NCBI RefSeq assembly: GCF_016680995.1
Contig: NZ_JAEQMG010000118.1
Span: 1 to 49,007, forward strand
Reading direction: 5' to 3'
DNA length: 49,007 bases
Source: Ruminococcus difficilis
GTDB taxonomy: Bacteria; Bacillota_A; Clostridia; Oscillospirales; Acutalibacteraceae
Made by a program: the position numbers and the translations under genes. The notes under the pieces are model-generated. The model saw nothing but the letters and a program-made list of their open reading frames with translations, was not told the origin of the DNA and did no database searches. This document shows positions 43,098 through 49,007 of this stretch, piece after piece (the first letter of the stretch is position 1; every line of letters begins with the position of its first letter).

Positions 43098-43919
43098 ATG
43101 AAACCAAAACACGAAAAACCGATCACCGTGTTCTTTCAGAAGCTGCCGCAGCTGCTGCTCGCGGGCGTTCTTTTCTCCGCGTGCATGGCGGCTTGCACGG
43201 GCATCTTCATCCTGATCTCCCTCTTGACGGGCTTCAACAGCATCATCCTCTGGGGCGTGGGCATCATCCCGGGCATGCTGTTCTACGCGGGACTTGTCAC
43301 CGTTATCCGCAAATACGGAATAGAGAACGACTATGTTCCCGTTGTCCCGACCTTCTTCCGCGCGGTAATGGAAAACCGGAAAGCATTCCTGCTGCACGGC
43401 TTTGTGGTATACGCCGTCTGCTCCTGCTCGTCGTTCGCCATCCTCTACTACTACACGCTCGCGCAGGAGGATGTGACCTTCGGCTATGTGCTGTCGATCT
43501 ACGGCATATTCATCGCCGCACTGCTTGTCATGCTGTTCTATGTGCCCCTGATGACCGTCACCTACGAACTGCGCTGGCGCGATATCTACAAGCATTCCCT
43601 GCTGCTGATCATCAGAAATCTTCCGCGCAACCTGCTCGCCCTCCTGATGATCGCGGTGCCGACAGCCGCCGCGGTTTTCATTATCATTTTCACAAGCGGC
43701 GCCGGCAGAATCATCGCCTGCGTACTGATCGGCGCGGTCTTCCCCATGCTCATCACGTATCTTGTGATCGCGATGGTATCAAAGGGACTGATCGAGAACC
43801 TCGGAGAATTTGTTGACCCGGTTGTCGAGGAGGAGCCTGTCGTCATCCATACGGAAAACACCGAGGACGACTACATCTTCGTCAACGGCAGAATGGTGAA
43901 AAATCCCAATAAAAAGTAA
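43098..43919 (+). CDS. polytopic membrane protein, YesL/DUF624-like
   Basis: A 273-residue protein with about six membrane segments and a hydrophilic acidic tail (VVEEEPVVIHTENTEDDYIF). The layout, with a first pair of segments (LLLAGVLFSACMAACTGIFI), a gap with FFRAVMENRKAFLLHGFVVY and paired later segments, is like the YesL/DUF624 family, whose function is unknown; this is a moderate match, mainly by topology. ATG 43098 follows AAAGG with a 10-base spacer; the frame runs 32 codons further upstream over the promoter. Divergent from the sortases. The repeat copy 2 follows the stop directly and ends its transcript. Confidence 0.6.
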   Translation: MKPKHEKPITVFFQKLPQLLLAGVLFSACMAACTGIFILISLLTGFNSIILWGVGIIPGMLFYAGLVTVIRKYGIENDYVPVVPTFFRAVMENRKAFLLHGFVVYAVCSCSSFAILYYYTLAQEDVTFGYVLSIYGIFIAALLVMLFYVPLMTVTYELRWRDIYKHSLLLIIRNLPRNLLALLMIAVPTAAAVFIIIFTSGAGRIIACVLIGAVFPMLITYLVIAMVSKGLIENLGEFVDPVVEEEPVVIHTENTEDDYIFVNGRMVKNPNKK

Positions 43920-43941
43920 ATCCTATCAAGAAAGCGGGTGT

Positions 43942-44052
43942 GCCGAAAGGCTGATACTCATAAGGATGATTTGAAATCGTAAAAAAATAGCCGATTGGGA
44001 GCACAAAAGAAAACATCGAACAGAATTATTAAAAGTTCTGCTCGATGTTTTT
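43942..44052 (+). repeat. dispersed repeat / candidate RNA element, copy 2
   Basis: Starts just after the membrane protein stop codon. It shares with copy 1 the blocks GGCTGATACTCATAAGG, GATGATTTGAAATC, AGCCGATTGGGAGC and CAAAA, with about 80 percent identity over some 75 bases, then ends in a terminator whose stem differs in sequence from copy 1. The frame equivalent to KADTNKDDLKS here reads KADTHKDDLKS and then stops, so a common short peptide is conceivable but its length is not kept. Copy 1 is near a TetR gene, copy 2 is a 3' UTR. Confidence 0.6.
44014..44052 (+). terminator. terminator ending repeat copy 2
   Basis: Stem CATCGAACAGAA / TTCTGCTCGATG with a 10-base loop and TTTTTATT. One A-C mismatch. 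Confidence 0.8.
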
Positions 44053-44063
44053 ATTGTTGCAAT

Positions 44064-44390
44064 TTATTTATTCGAATGCTTTATCAGTGTGTCAATTACT
44101 TCATAAATCTTATTTTGCTCGGCTTTGGAAAGACCCTGAAGCTTATCGTTTAAAATTGAATTTTTAATAGTATATCCGTTATCCAAGACATCGCATAGAA
44201 CTACATCAGCGGTTATTCCTAAAGCATTGAGGATAGTAATAAAAGTTTCCAAAGCGGGAATCTTTTCACCTCGCTCGACCATTCCAACATAATTAACACT
44301 TAAGCCGGTTTTCTCCGCCAAGTCTTCCTGTCGCATATTCCTCTCAAGTCTATATTGCCTAATGTGTTGACCAATAGAAGTCATTTTCAT
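44064..44390 (-). CDS. XRE-family transcriptional regulator
   Basis: A 108-residue protein. Residues 5-62 form a Cro/cI helix-turn-helix: IGQHIRQYRLERNMRQEDLA then KTGLSVNYVGMVERGEKIP. The C-terminal part (GLSKAEQNKIYEVIDTLIKH) is a short helix, perhaps for dimers, as in small regulators of mobile elements. AAGGA lies 10 bases before the ATG (44388-44390); a second ATG six bases later is possible. It converges on the terminator of repeat copy 2. It stands at the left border of the AT-rich mobile region, so it probably belongs to that element. Target unknown. Confidence 0.85.
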   Translation of the reverse strand: MKMTSIGQHIRQYRLERNMRQEDLAEKTGLSVNYVGMVERGEKIPALETFITILNALGITADVVLCDVLDNGYTIKNSILNDKLQGLSKAEQNKIYEVIDTLIKHSNK

Positions 44391-44491
44391 AGCATTACCA
44401 TTCCTTATAGTTATTCTCTACAACTATTAGAATAGATGATTTTATAAAATAGATACACAAACTAAACGGAAGAAACAATTACTAATGGTGA

Positions 44492-44519
44492 TGACATCCT
44501 GTAAAATATATGTTATAAT
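44492..44519 (+). promoter_or_regulatory. candidate promoter of the SLOG gene fragment
   Basis: TGACAT (44492-44497) and TATAAT (44514-44519), 16 bp apart. About 95 bases of untranslated DNA follow before the broken gene. Confidence 0.45.
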
Positions 44520-44610
44520 TAATTATGACAAGGATATAATCCTTGTAAAAGAAAAGCTATGATCTTTTTCGATTAAGTTTTAAATCCATATAGTAACGGG
44601 TCGAATAGCC

Positions 44611-44753
44611 GTGAACAAGATAAAAACCTGGTGCAGTTTTGGTCACAGACAGGAATTTGGAAGTATAACTGAACAGTTTATACGAAAGCTTGCTGAAAAT
44701 AGCTGAACAAGGATGCGAAATGTTTTACACGGGTGCTATGGGAGATTTTATAA
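44611..44753 (+). pseudogene. SLOG-family protein fragment, frameshifted and cut by the IS
   Basis: From GTG 44611 the frame reads KTWCSFGHRQEFGSITEQF then IRKLAEN and stops; one frame over it continues IAEQGCEMFYTGAMGDF and ends at the IS boundary. The GHR and FYTGAMG(D/E)F motifs mark SLOG-fold proteins (DUF1273/YpsA-like), which often sit in conjugative and phage-like islands. So the gene suffered a one-base frameshift near 44698 and then lost its 3' half. The rest is not found on the other side of the IS element, which implies a deletion beside the insertion. Confidence 0.65.
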
Positions 44754-44836
44754 TGGTCCCTGTAATTTGGACCACGGGATTGAAAAAATGCGTGAACATG
44801 GTATAATGCGTATAACTAAAGGAAGGAGCGCAAACT

Positions 44837-45172
44837 ATGTCATACAAAACGTACACGTCGGAATTCAAAGCAAAGGTAGTCATCGAGGTTCTCCAAGGGG
44901 AGAAAAGTCTAAGTGAGATTGCCTCGCAGTACAACCTCAATCCCAACATGGTCCGGAACTGGAAGTCAGAGTTTCTTGAGAACGCGAGCATGATTTTCGA
45001 AAATCCGAAGAAAGCCGAAAAGGCAGCTCGCAGGAAGGAGGAAGCCCTGAAGAAAGAAAAGGAAACCATGCTGAAAACTATCGGTCAGCTGACGATTGAA
45101 CGTGACTTTCTTCAGGACTGCTTTCGCCGAAGCGGGCGTCCCGTGCCGGAACTTGATCCGGAAAAACGCTGA
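44837..45172 (+). CDS. IS3-family transposase OrfA
   Basis: A 111-residue DNA-binding subunit. Residues 1-60 are the helix-turn-helix of transposase_8 type (SLSEIASQYNLNPNMVRNWK), followed by a leucine/charged coiled part (KEKETMLKTIGQLTIERDFL) used for pairing with OrfB. The end DPEKR is typical. GGAGCG precedes the ATG. OrfB starts inside it in another frame. A run AAAAA (45162-45166) lies just before the orfA stop, but moving to the orfB frame from orfA needs a +1 (or -2) change and not the -1 slip usual in this family. Intact as read. Confidence 0.9.
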   Translation: MSYKTYTSEFKAKVVIEVLQGEKSLSEIASQYNLNPNMVRNWKSEFLENASMIFENPKKAEKAARRKEEALKKEKETMLKTIGQLTIERDFLQDCFRRSGRPVPELDPEKR

Positions 45173-46025
45173 TTTGTCTGTTCGGCGGCAGTGCGAGCTA
45201 CTGCAAGTCAACCGGTCCTCCGTATATTACGAAACTAAGGAACCTACGGAGACGCAGCGCCTGCTGAAAGAAGAAATCATGGCCAGGATCGACTATTGGC
45301 ACACCGAGCTTCCGGCCATGGGCTCCAGGAAGATTGCAGCCAAGCTGCGGGACGAAGGTTACAAGGTTGGTCGAAAACTGGTTCGGGCTTATATGCGCGA
45401 GATGGAAATCTACGCAATCTATCCGAAGCCGAATCTGTCAAAAAATGACGGCAAAGAGGGCGTTGTACCGTACCTCCTGCGGCACAAAACCGCTTTGTTC
45501 CCCAATCAGTATTGGTCAATAGACATCACCTATATCAAAATGTACCGTCACCACATGTATCTGGCTGCAATCATCGACTGGTACAGCAGGAAAATCGTCG
45601 GCTGGAGGCTGGCGGATACGCTTGAGACTTATCATGTATTGGAAGCTGTCCGCGATGCTGTAGAACGGTACGGTACCCCGGCGATTCTCAACAGCGATCA
45701 AGGCAGTCAGTTCACAAGCAAGGAATACAGAAGCCTTTTGAAAGAATATCACATCACGCAAAGCATGGACGGGCGGAAGCGCTGGGCAGATAACATCATG
45801 GTGGCGCGCTGGTTCCGCAGTCTGAAACAGGAAGAAATCTACATCAACGAATATCGTACCCCGCGGGAGCTTCGTCATGCCGTTGGAGAATACATTCGGA
45901 AATACAACACGATCCGACCGCACCAGGCGCTTGACAACAAAACGCCGGATGCTGTCTATTATGCCTCATTCAGCCGTTCAGCAACCATCACCGCCGGCCT
46001 TGACAGTGCCCCGCTGGCCTGTTGA
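45096..46025 (+). CDS. IS3-family transposase OrfB with Ala at the catalytic Glu
   Basis: A 309-codon frame with the rve integrase core. The first catalytic Asp is in WSIDITYIK and the second in NSDQGSQFTS. The third catalytic residue should be Glu 36 positions later (D-x35-E); here the sequence is DNIMVARWFRSLK with Ala at exactly that place, encoded GCG, one base from GAG. The enzyme should therefore be dead, and the copy can move only by a helper. The N-terminal HTH_21 domain (SVRRQCELLQVNRSSVYY) and the C-terminal IRPHQALDNKTPDAVYY are normal. No good start codon is seen; TTG at 45096 only marks the open frame. Confidence 0.88.
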   Translation: MNVTFFRTAFAEAGVPCRNLIRKNADLSVRRQCELLQVNRSSVYYETKEPTETQRLLKEEIMARIDYWHTELPAMGSRKIAAKLRDEGYKVGRKLVRAYMREMEIYAIYPKPNLSKNDGKEGVVPYLLRHKTALFPNQYWSIDITYIKMYRHHMYLAAIIDWYSRKIVGWRLADTLETYHVLEAVRDAVERYGTPAILNSDQGSQFTSKEYRSLLKEYHITQSMDGRKRWADNIMVARWFRSLKQEEIYINEYRTPRELRHAVGEYIRKYNTIRPHQALDNKTPDAVYYASFSRSATITAGLDSAPLAC

Positions 46026-46268
46026 TTCGATGGCGGCGTGGGTGCGGCGGAGTCAGGAAAACAAAGCTCGACCACGCGGCGAGCCATTGTAACAGACCAG
46101 CGGAGCCCGGTCAAGGCTCTTCGACCCGCTGTAGGCGGGCGGCTGCCCGGCACAGTGTCGAACATTTTTGGCGGGATACAACAGAGTCAGAATTAACGCT
46201 GCCAATGTTCACGCATTTTTCTCAAGCCGTGGTCTTGACAAGGGGACCACTTTAGTAAATCGTCAATC

Positions 46269-46306
46269 TGCTTGGGCCATACCTTTCGGTATAGCCCAAG
46301 CATTTT
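46269..46306 (+). terminator. strong hairpin right of the IS
   Basis: TGCTTGGGCCATACC / GGTATAGCCCAAGCA with loop TTTC, one mismatch, then TTTTCTT. On the plus strand it is a good terminator. It also follows the recombinase tail on the other strand. Confidence 0.75.
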
Positions 46307-46307
46307 C

Positions 46308-46490
46308 TTATAATTCGAATCCGTCGGTAACTCCGTTGAGCTTATCGCTCTCTCGTCTCACATAGTAGAGTTCGGTTATCTCGGTCGTTGTGTGTCCGAG
46401 TATGTCAGCCACTTGCTTTATCGGCAAGTTCTTGATAGTTCCATCCGGTTGCTTAATCCCGTTGATGTAAGTAATCCTACAGTTGTTTTT
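46308..46490 (-). pseudogene. tyrosine recombinase/integrase, C-terminal remnant
   Basis: An open minus-strand frame of about 60 codons ends ITYINGIKQPDG, KQVADILGHTTTEITELYY, VRRESDKLNGVTDGFEL. LGHTTTEITELYY is the last part of the tyrosine recombinase catalytic box (His and nucleophile Tyr region). The N-terminal 300-odd residues are missing; a stop lies at 46491-46493. Such recombinases integrate conjugative transposons and phages. The remnant abuts the IS3 element and the resistance gene, and marks the broken end of an integrated element. Confidence 0.75.
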
Positions 46491-46510
46491 TTAATAATTG
46501 TTTTTATCAT
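46418..46510 (-). other. 30-codon chimeric frame after the AAC(3) gene
   Basis: AGGAGG lies seven bases before an ATG (46508-46510), two bases after the aac stop. The frame MIKTIIKKTTVGLLTSTG runs into the recombinase remnant in another frame and stops. It is probably the 5' end of a gene cut by rearrangement; a real leader peptide is less likely. Confidence 0.4.
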
Positions 46511-46512
46511 CT

Positions 46513-47322
46513 TTAGTCCTCCTGATGTTTGTTATTAACTCTGTTTTTCTCAATCCAACCAACGGCAAAATCCACAAGCTCTCTTTGCTTCATAAGCCGC
46601 AGAGTTGCATTTCCCAGCGTAGCCTTTTTAACTTCACAGTTTTCTTCAAAGGCTGTACCAATCTGCTCAAAATCCTCGCCGTCAACATAGAGCGTGTCAT
46701 ATGCCTTCCACACTCTCTTTTCGTTTTCCATAACAGCACTGTATTCCGTACAGAGATGCTTGCCCGGATACTCTGCCCTTGCATCAGCAAGATGCAGAGA
46801 GGTATTCTTGTCATACCCAACTCCTATAAGAAGCACATATGCATCAAGCTCATAAAGCTTTCCGACAGGAGAACCGTCCCCGAAAATATTCGACAAATCA
46901 TGCCCCTGCGTCAAATACTTTGCATATTTGCCAAATGCCGCTACTGACCTTGCGGGATGGTCGCTGCGAATAGTTCCGTTCCACAGTCGAAACATCTCTG
47001 CCACTGCCCCCATTGTATTGGTCGGTGTAACATCCTTATCATACGGCGGCCAATTATCACGTATGGTCTGCCAGCAATCCACATCCACCTCCCAATGCAC
47101 TCCTGATTCGGGATCAAGATTTTTCCACGATTGTGATGGCATCATAATTGTACCGTCATTTCCAACTGCTTCAATCAAAGCTTCAATAATGGTCTGAGCA
47201 CCTCCGCAAACATAGCCTATACTGCTAAGGGACGTATGTACCATTATCACTTGTCCTGATTTCAATCCCAACTTCTCAAATGTATTAAGCACATCTGATT
47301 TAAGAATAAGTTTTTTCTCCAT
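46513..47322 (-). CDS. aminoglycoside 3-N-acetyltransferase-like, AAC(3) family
   Basis: A 269-residue cytoplasmic acetyltransferase of the antibiotic AAC(3) fold, which is distinct from GNAT. Family segments are VHTSLSSIGYVCGGAQTIIE, GTIMMPSQSWKNLDPE, HPARSVAAFGKYAKYL, SNIFGDGSPVGKLYE and VGYDKNTSLHLAD, which carries the conserved His of the active site. Members acetylate the 3-amino group of gentamicin-like compounds, but several chromosomal members have other substrates, so resistance is not proven. AAAGGA lies before the ATG. It sits among mobile-element remains. Its length is normal and the frame is intact. A LacI regulator and KTR gene lie upstream. Confidence 0.85.
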   Translation of the reverse strand: MEKKLILKSDVLNTFEKLGLKSGQVIMVHTSLSSIGYVCGGAQTIIEALIEAVGNDGTIMMPSQSWKNLDPESGVHWEVDVDCWQTIRDNWPPYDKDVTPTNTMGAVAEMFRLWNGTIRSDHPARSVAAFGKYAKYLTQGHDLSNIFGDGSPVGKLYELDAYVLLIGVGYDKNTSLHLADARAEYPGKHLCTEYSAVMENEKRVWKAYDTLYVDGEDFEQIGTAFEENCEVKKATLGNATLRLMKQRELVDFAVGWIEKNRVNNKHQED

Positions 47323-47380
47323 TCGTCATTCCTTTCTGCTAAATAGCAATAAAATAAGAGCCGATGTACTCTGTCATTGC

Positions 47381-47590
47381 TCACAAGTTCATCGGCTCTG
47401 CGTCTGATGCGTCCGGCTCTTCAATGACTGAAATATTCATTCTTGTAACACTTATTACTGTTTCCCTCTTACACTTTGGACAAAACAAAGGAAAATTTCT
47501 GATTACAGTATCTATTGTCATCCTGGTCCTTGTCTTGTTTTTGCAAACCGGGCATATTATCCAATCTGATTTTTCTTTGAAAATAGCCAC
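47381..47590 (-). CDS. cysteine-rich KTR domain protein
   Basis: A 69-residue protein with two Cys pairs: IICPVCKNKTRTRM near residue 13 and FPLFCPKCKRETVIS near 37. The CPVC-x-NKTR motif defines the Cys-rich KTR family, found on conjugative transposons such as Tn916 relatives, likely binding zinc. The frame begins GTG 47588-47590, which touches AAGGAG; a later non-standard start is possible. It lies between the LacI gene and the acetyltransferase on the same strand. The function is unknown. Its presence supports an integrated conjugative element. Confidence 0.82.
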   Translation of the reverse strand: MAIFKEKSDWIICPVCKNKTRTRMTIDTVIRNFPLFCPKCKRETVISVTRMNISVIEEPDASDAEPMNL

Positions 47591-47633
47591 CTCCTTACCT
47601 TATCCTATACATCGTATCAAGAATCCGGATGCA

Positions 47634-48641
47634 TCAATTTAACTCTTTTACACTTTCTCCTATTAAAAGCTTTACCGGTATACACAAATTCTCAGTCGCT
47701 TCGTTGTTATTAATCATCTTAACCAATAATGATATTGCTGTTTGCGCACGAAGTAGATTATTCTGTGCAACTGTAGTAAGCTTTGGAGTAATATCAAATG
47801 CTTCTCTGCTGCCATCAAACCCCACTATAGAGATTTCATCAGGAATTATTATTCCATGTCGACGCAAAAAGCGCATAAGCTCAATTGCGTAATAGTCAGA
47901 CACGGCAAATATGGCAGTGTGTCTTTTTAACTCATCAAGTTTTGAAAGGTAGAATTCTTCTCTTTCATCTGCTTCCATAGGTATTTTTAAAAAATCAGCT
48001 TTGAGGTTTAGTCCTTCGCATAGTCCTTTATACCTCATAAGGTCCATACACACATCATTATCGGCAATACATAGGACTTGGTTATGACCCATACTCTTGA
48101 GATATTCACCAACCTGCCTGCCTCCGTCGAAATCATCAATTGTAATGTTGCCAAAACGATTCTGAACATCGGCAAACCCATCATAAATCACAAACGGCAC
48201 ACGAATATGATCCCTTAGATCCTGATACTCATCCTCACAAAAGCCTATGATTACAACGCCGTCCAAATTCCACATTGATGCAAATCTTACAATTTCCGAG
48301 ATCTTCTTCGCTTTTTTAAGCATCATAAAATATCCGCACAATTCTATTTCGTCAGACAAGTGATTTATTGCTGCTGAAATAAACAAATCTTCAAAGGTAT
48401 GCCCTTCGTATTTCGGATGGTCATTTACTATAACTCCGATAATTCTGGAATTATTACGCGCGAGCAATGTTGCCGCCATATTGGGAATATAGCCGCGCTC
48501 CTCAAGCTTTTGCTCAACTTTTTTTACTGTCCTGTCGGAAATCTTTCTTGTCTTGCCGTGAAGCACATTAGATACTGTCGCCGTACTGACTCCGAGCTCC
48601 TCCGCTATATCTTTTATTCTTACCTTATTTTCGTCCCACAT
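47634..48641 (-). CDS. LacI-family transcriptional regulator
   Basis: A 335-residue repressor-type protein. Residues 7-30 are the LacI helix-turn-helix (IKDIAEELGVSTATVSNVLH) followed by the hinge helix ERGYIPNMAATLLARNN. The rest is a periplasmic-binding-like sugar sensor (SRIIGVIVNDHP, FAVSDYYAIELMRFLRRHG, and DEISIVGFDG). GAGGAAAG lies before the ATG. The 41-residue gene overlaps its start. The operon it controls is not in the window, or lies upstream beyond the right edge; the ligand is unknown. Base use is as AT-rich as the mobile region around it. Confidence 0.9.
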   Translation of the reverse strand: MWDENKVRIKDIAEELGVSTATVSNVLHGKTRKISDRTVKKVEQKLEERGYIPNMAATLLARNNSRIIGVIVNDHPKYEGHTFEDLFISAAINHLSDEIELCGYFMMLKKAKKISEIVRFASMWNLDGVVIIGFCEDEYQDLRDHIRVPFVIYDGFADVQNRFGNITIDDFDGGRQVGEYLKSMGHNQVLCIADNDVCMDLMRYKGLCEGLNLKADFLKIPMEADEREEFYLSKLDELKRHTAIFAVSDYYAIELMRFLRRHGIIIPDEISIVGFDGSREAFDITPKLTTVAQNNLLRAQTAISLLVKMINNNEATENLCIPVKLLIGESVKELN

Positions 48642-48750
48642 TAACTTTCCTCATTTCTTTTGGATAGATTATGACAATTCTTAATCCTAAAATACTCAAT
48701 ACAAAAGAAACTATACCGAGAACTTTAGCAGTTTTTTCATTTTTATCCAT
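48625..48750 (-). CDS. 41-residue membrane peptide overlapping lacI
   Basis: The frame MDKNEKTAKVLGIVSFVLSI then LGLRIVIIYPKEMRKVNVGRK has one hydrophobic segment (residues about 10-28) with charged ends. GAGGTG lies five bases before the ATG (48748-48750). Its stop overlaps the start of the LacI gene by 17 bp, and the preceding gene ends nine bases upstream, so it fits in a coupled operon. No family recognised. Confidence 0.55.
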   Translation of the reverse strand: MDKNEKTAKVLGIVSFVLSILGLRIVIIYPKEMRKVNVGRK

Positions 48751-48759
48751 ATCATCACC

Positions 48760-49007
48760 TCACCATCTTGGTCTTGCAATGCCGAGCTTTAACAGCACAA
48801 TCCATAATAATGCTGTAATAATAATCATCAGTAACAGCCGTACATTTGACAGATTAAATATATGTTTTGAATTTAACCTTTTAATCTTTTCCTTAATAAG
48901 TTTCAAATCTTTTTCATCCATTTCTTTCTTATAAAAACAATCCATGTCAATATCAAACGCACACATTCCTCCATTGAAAGGATAAAATATACAATCGGGA
49001 TAGGTAA
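48760..49007 (-). CDS. small membrane protein, 5' partial
   Basis: An open frame that runs off the right edge and ends RLLLMIIITALLWIVLLKLG then IARPRW. The visible 81 residues begin YPDCIFYPFNGGMCAFDIDM, followed by a charged helix (KKEMDEKDLKLIKEKIKRL) and one C-terminal membrane segment. A start at ATG 48966 with GGAGG one base upstream is possible but the spacing is too short, and the frame has no stop before the edge, so I call it partial. Function unknown. It precedes the 41-residue gene by nine bases, in the same direction as the LacI gene. Confidence 0.55.
   Translation of the reverse strand, partial: TYPDCIFYPFNGGMCAFDIDMDCFYKKEMDEKDLKLIKEKIKRLNSKHIFNLSNVRLLLMIIITALLWIVLLKLGIARPRW

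Larger units (their letters stand above)
44754..46249 (+). mobile_element. IS3-family insertion sequence, 1496 bp
   Basis: Ends TGGTCCCTGTAATTTGGACC and, on the minus strand, TGGTCCCCTTGTCAAGACC are imperfect inverted repeats, both followed by ATGCGTGAACAT-like sequence. Inside are orfA and orfB in the overlapping order of IS3. About 220 GC-rich bases with no gene lie between orfB and the right end. I find no clear target duplication. The transposase has lost its catalytic Glu (see orfB). Confidence 0.88.

Noticed and set aside
43942..44013. TPP riboswitch
   Set aside because: GGGTGTGCC...GGCTGA is similar to the TPP start, but the ACCTGATCTGG and GCGTAGGGA parts are missing, and it is behind, not before, a gene.
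46022..46249. Gene in the GC-rich stretch of the IS
   Set aside because: No open frame with a start signal; it seems to be the untranslated right part of the IS.

Overview
The window looks like chromosomal DNA of an anaerobic gut-type Bacillota, class Clostridia, probably near the Ruminococcaceae/Oscillospiraceae. This is inferred from gene content, not from any search: a str operon with Clostridia-like ribosomal proteins, a large 2-hydroxyacyl-CoA dehydratase activase-type protein, an archaeal-type ProS, an acetyl-CoA-type MetA, a lipoprotein amylase with a maltodextrin ABC importer, and strong Shine-Dalgarno sites. Many promoters are textbook sigma-A with 17-bp spacers. Bases 1-11 are a sequencing-adapter remnant, so the left edge is a contig end.

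Layout. Bases 12-6192 are a run of minus-strand genes: TetR and membrane XRE regulators, a PAP2 phosphatase, three GNAT acetyltransferase genes, a flavodoxin, an FMN reductase and a GyrI-like protein. It includes a GNAT-kinase fusion cut by an in-frame TAA. Bases 6193-6649 hold no protein gene but carry copy 1 of an undescribed repeat/RNA element ending in a terminator. Bases 6650-12543 carry ilvB, an OGG-type glycosylase, a Cys/His protein, two HAD phosphatases, nth and a 53-aa protein. Bases 12580-14733 are an operon of three small membrane proteins behind a frameshifted MFS transporter, with a MITE remnant in its leader. Bases 14897-20935 are a uracil/xanthine permease and the str operon (rpsL-rpsG-fusA-tuf). 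Bases 21185-25428 are the two-gene 2-hydroxyacyl-CoA dehydratase-activase locus. Bases 25589-31421 are malE-malF-malG plus a secreted alpha-amylase. Bases 31936-41191 are housekeeping genes: murE, pncB, metA, proS, an aminotransferase, trpS and a GT-C glycosyltransferase. Bases 41208-43919 are two sortases and a membrane protein followed by copy 2 of the repeat element.

From about 44060 to the end the DNA is more AT-rich and mobile: an XRE regulator, a broken SLOG-family gene, an IS3-family element whose catalytic Glu is Ala, the tail of a tyrosine recombinase, an AAC(3)-type acetyltransferase gene, a Cys-rich KTR protein typical of conjugative elements, a LacI regulator and two small membrane peptides. 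I read this as the scar of an integrated conjugative element.

How genes work together. ProS and MetA share a promoter and terminator. MalEFG imports maltodextrins that the anchored amylase releases; its ATPase is not here. The str genes are one operon with an extra tuf promoter. The most novel signals are the paired repeat/terminator element (6383-6533 and 43942-44052), the interrupted GNAT-kinase fusion, the small-membrane-protein operon and the MITE pair.
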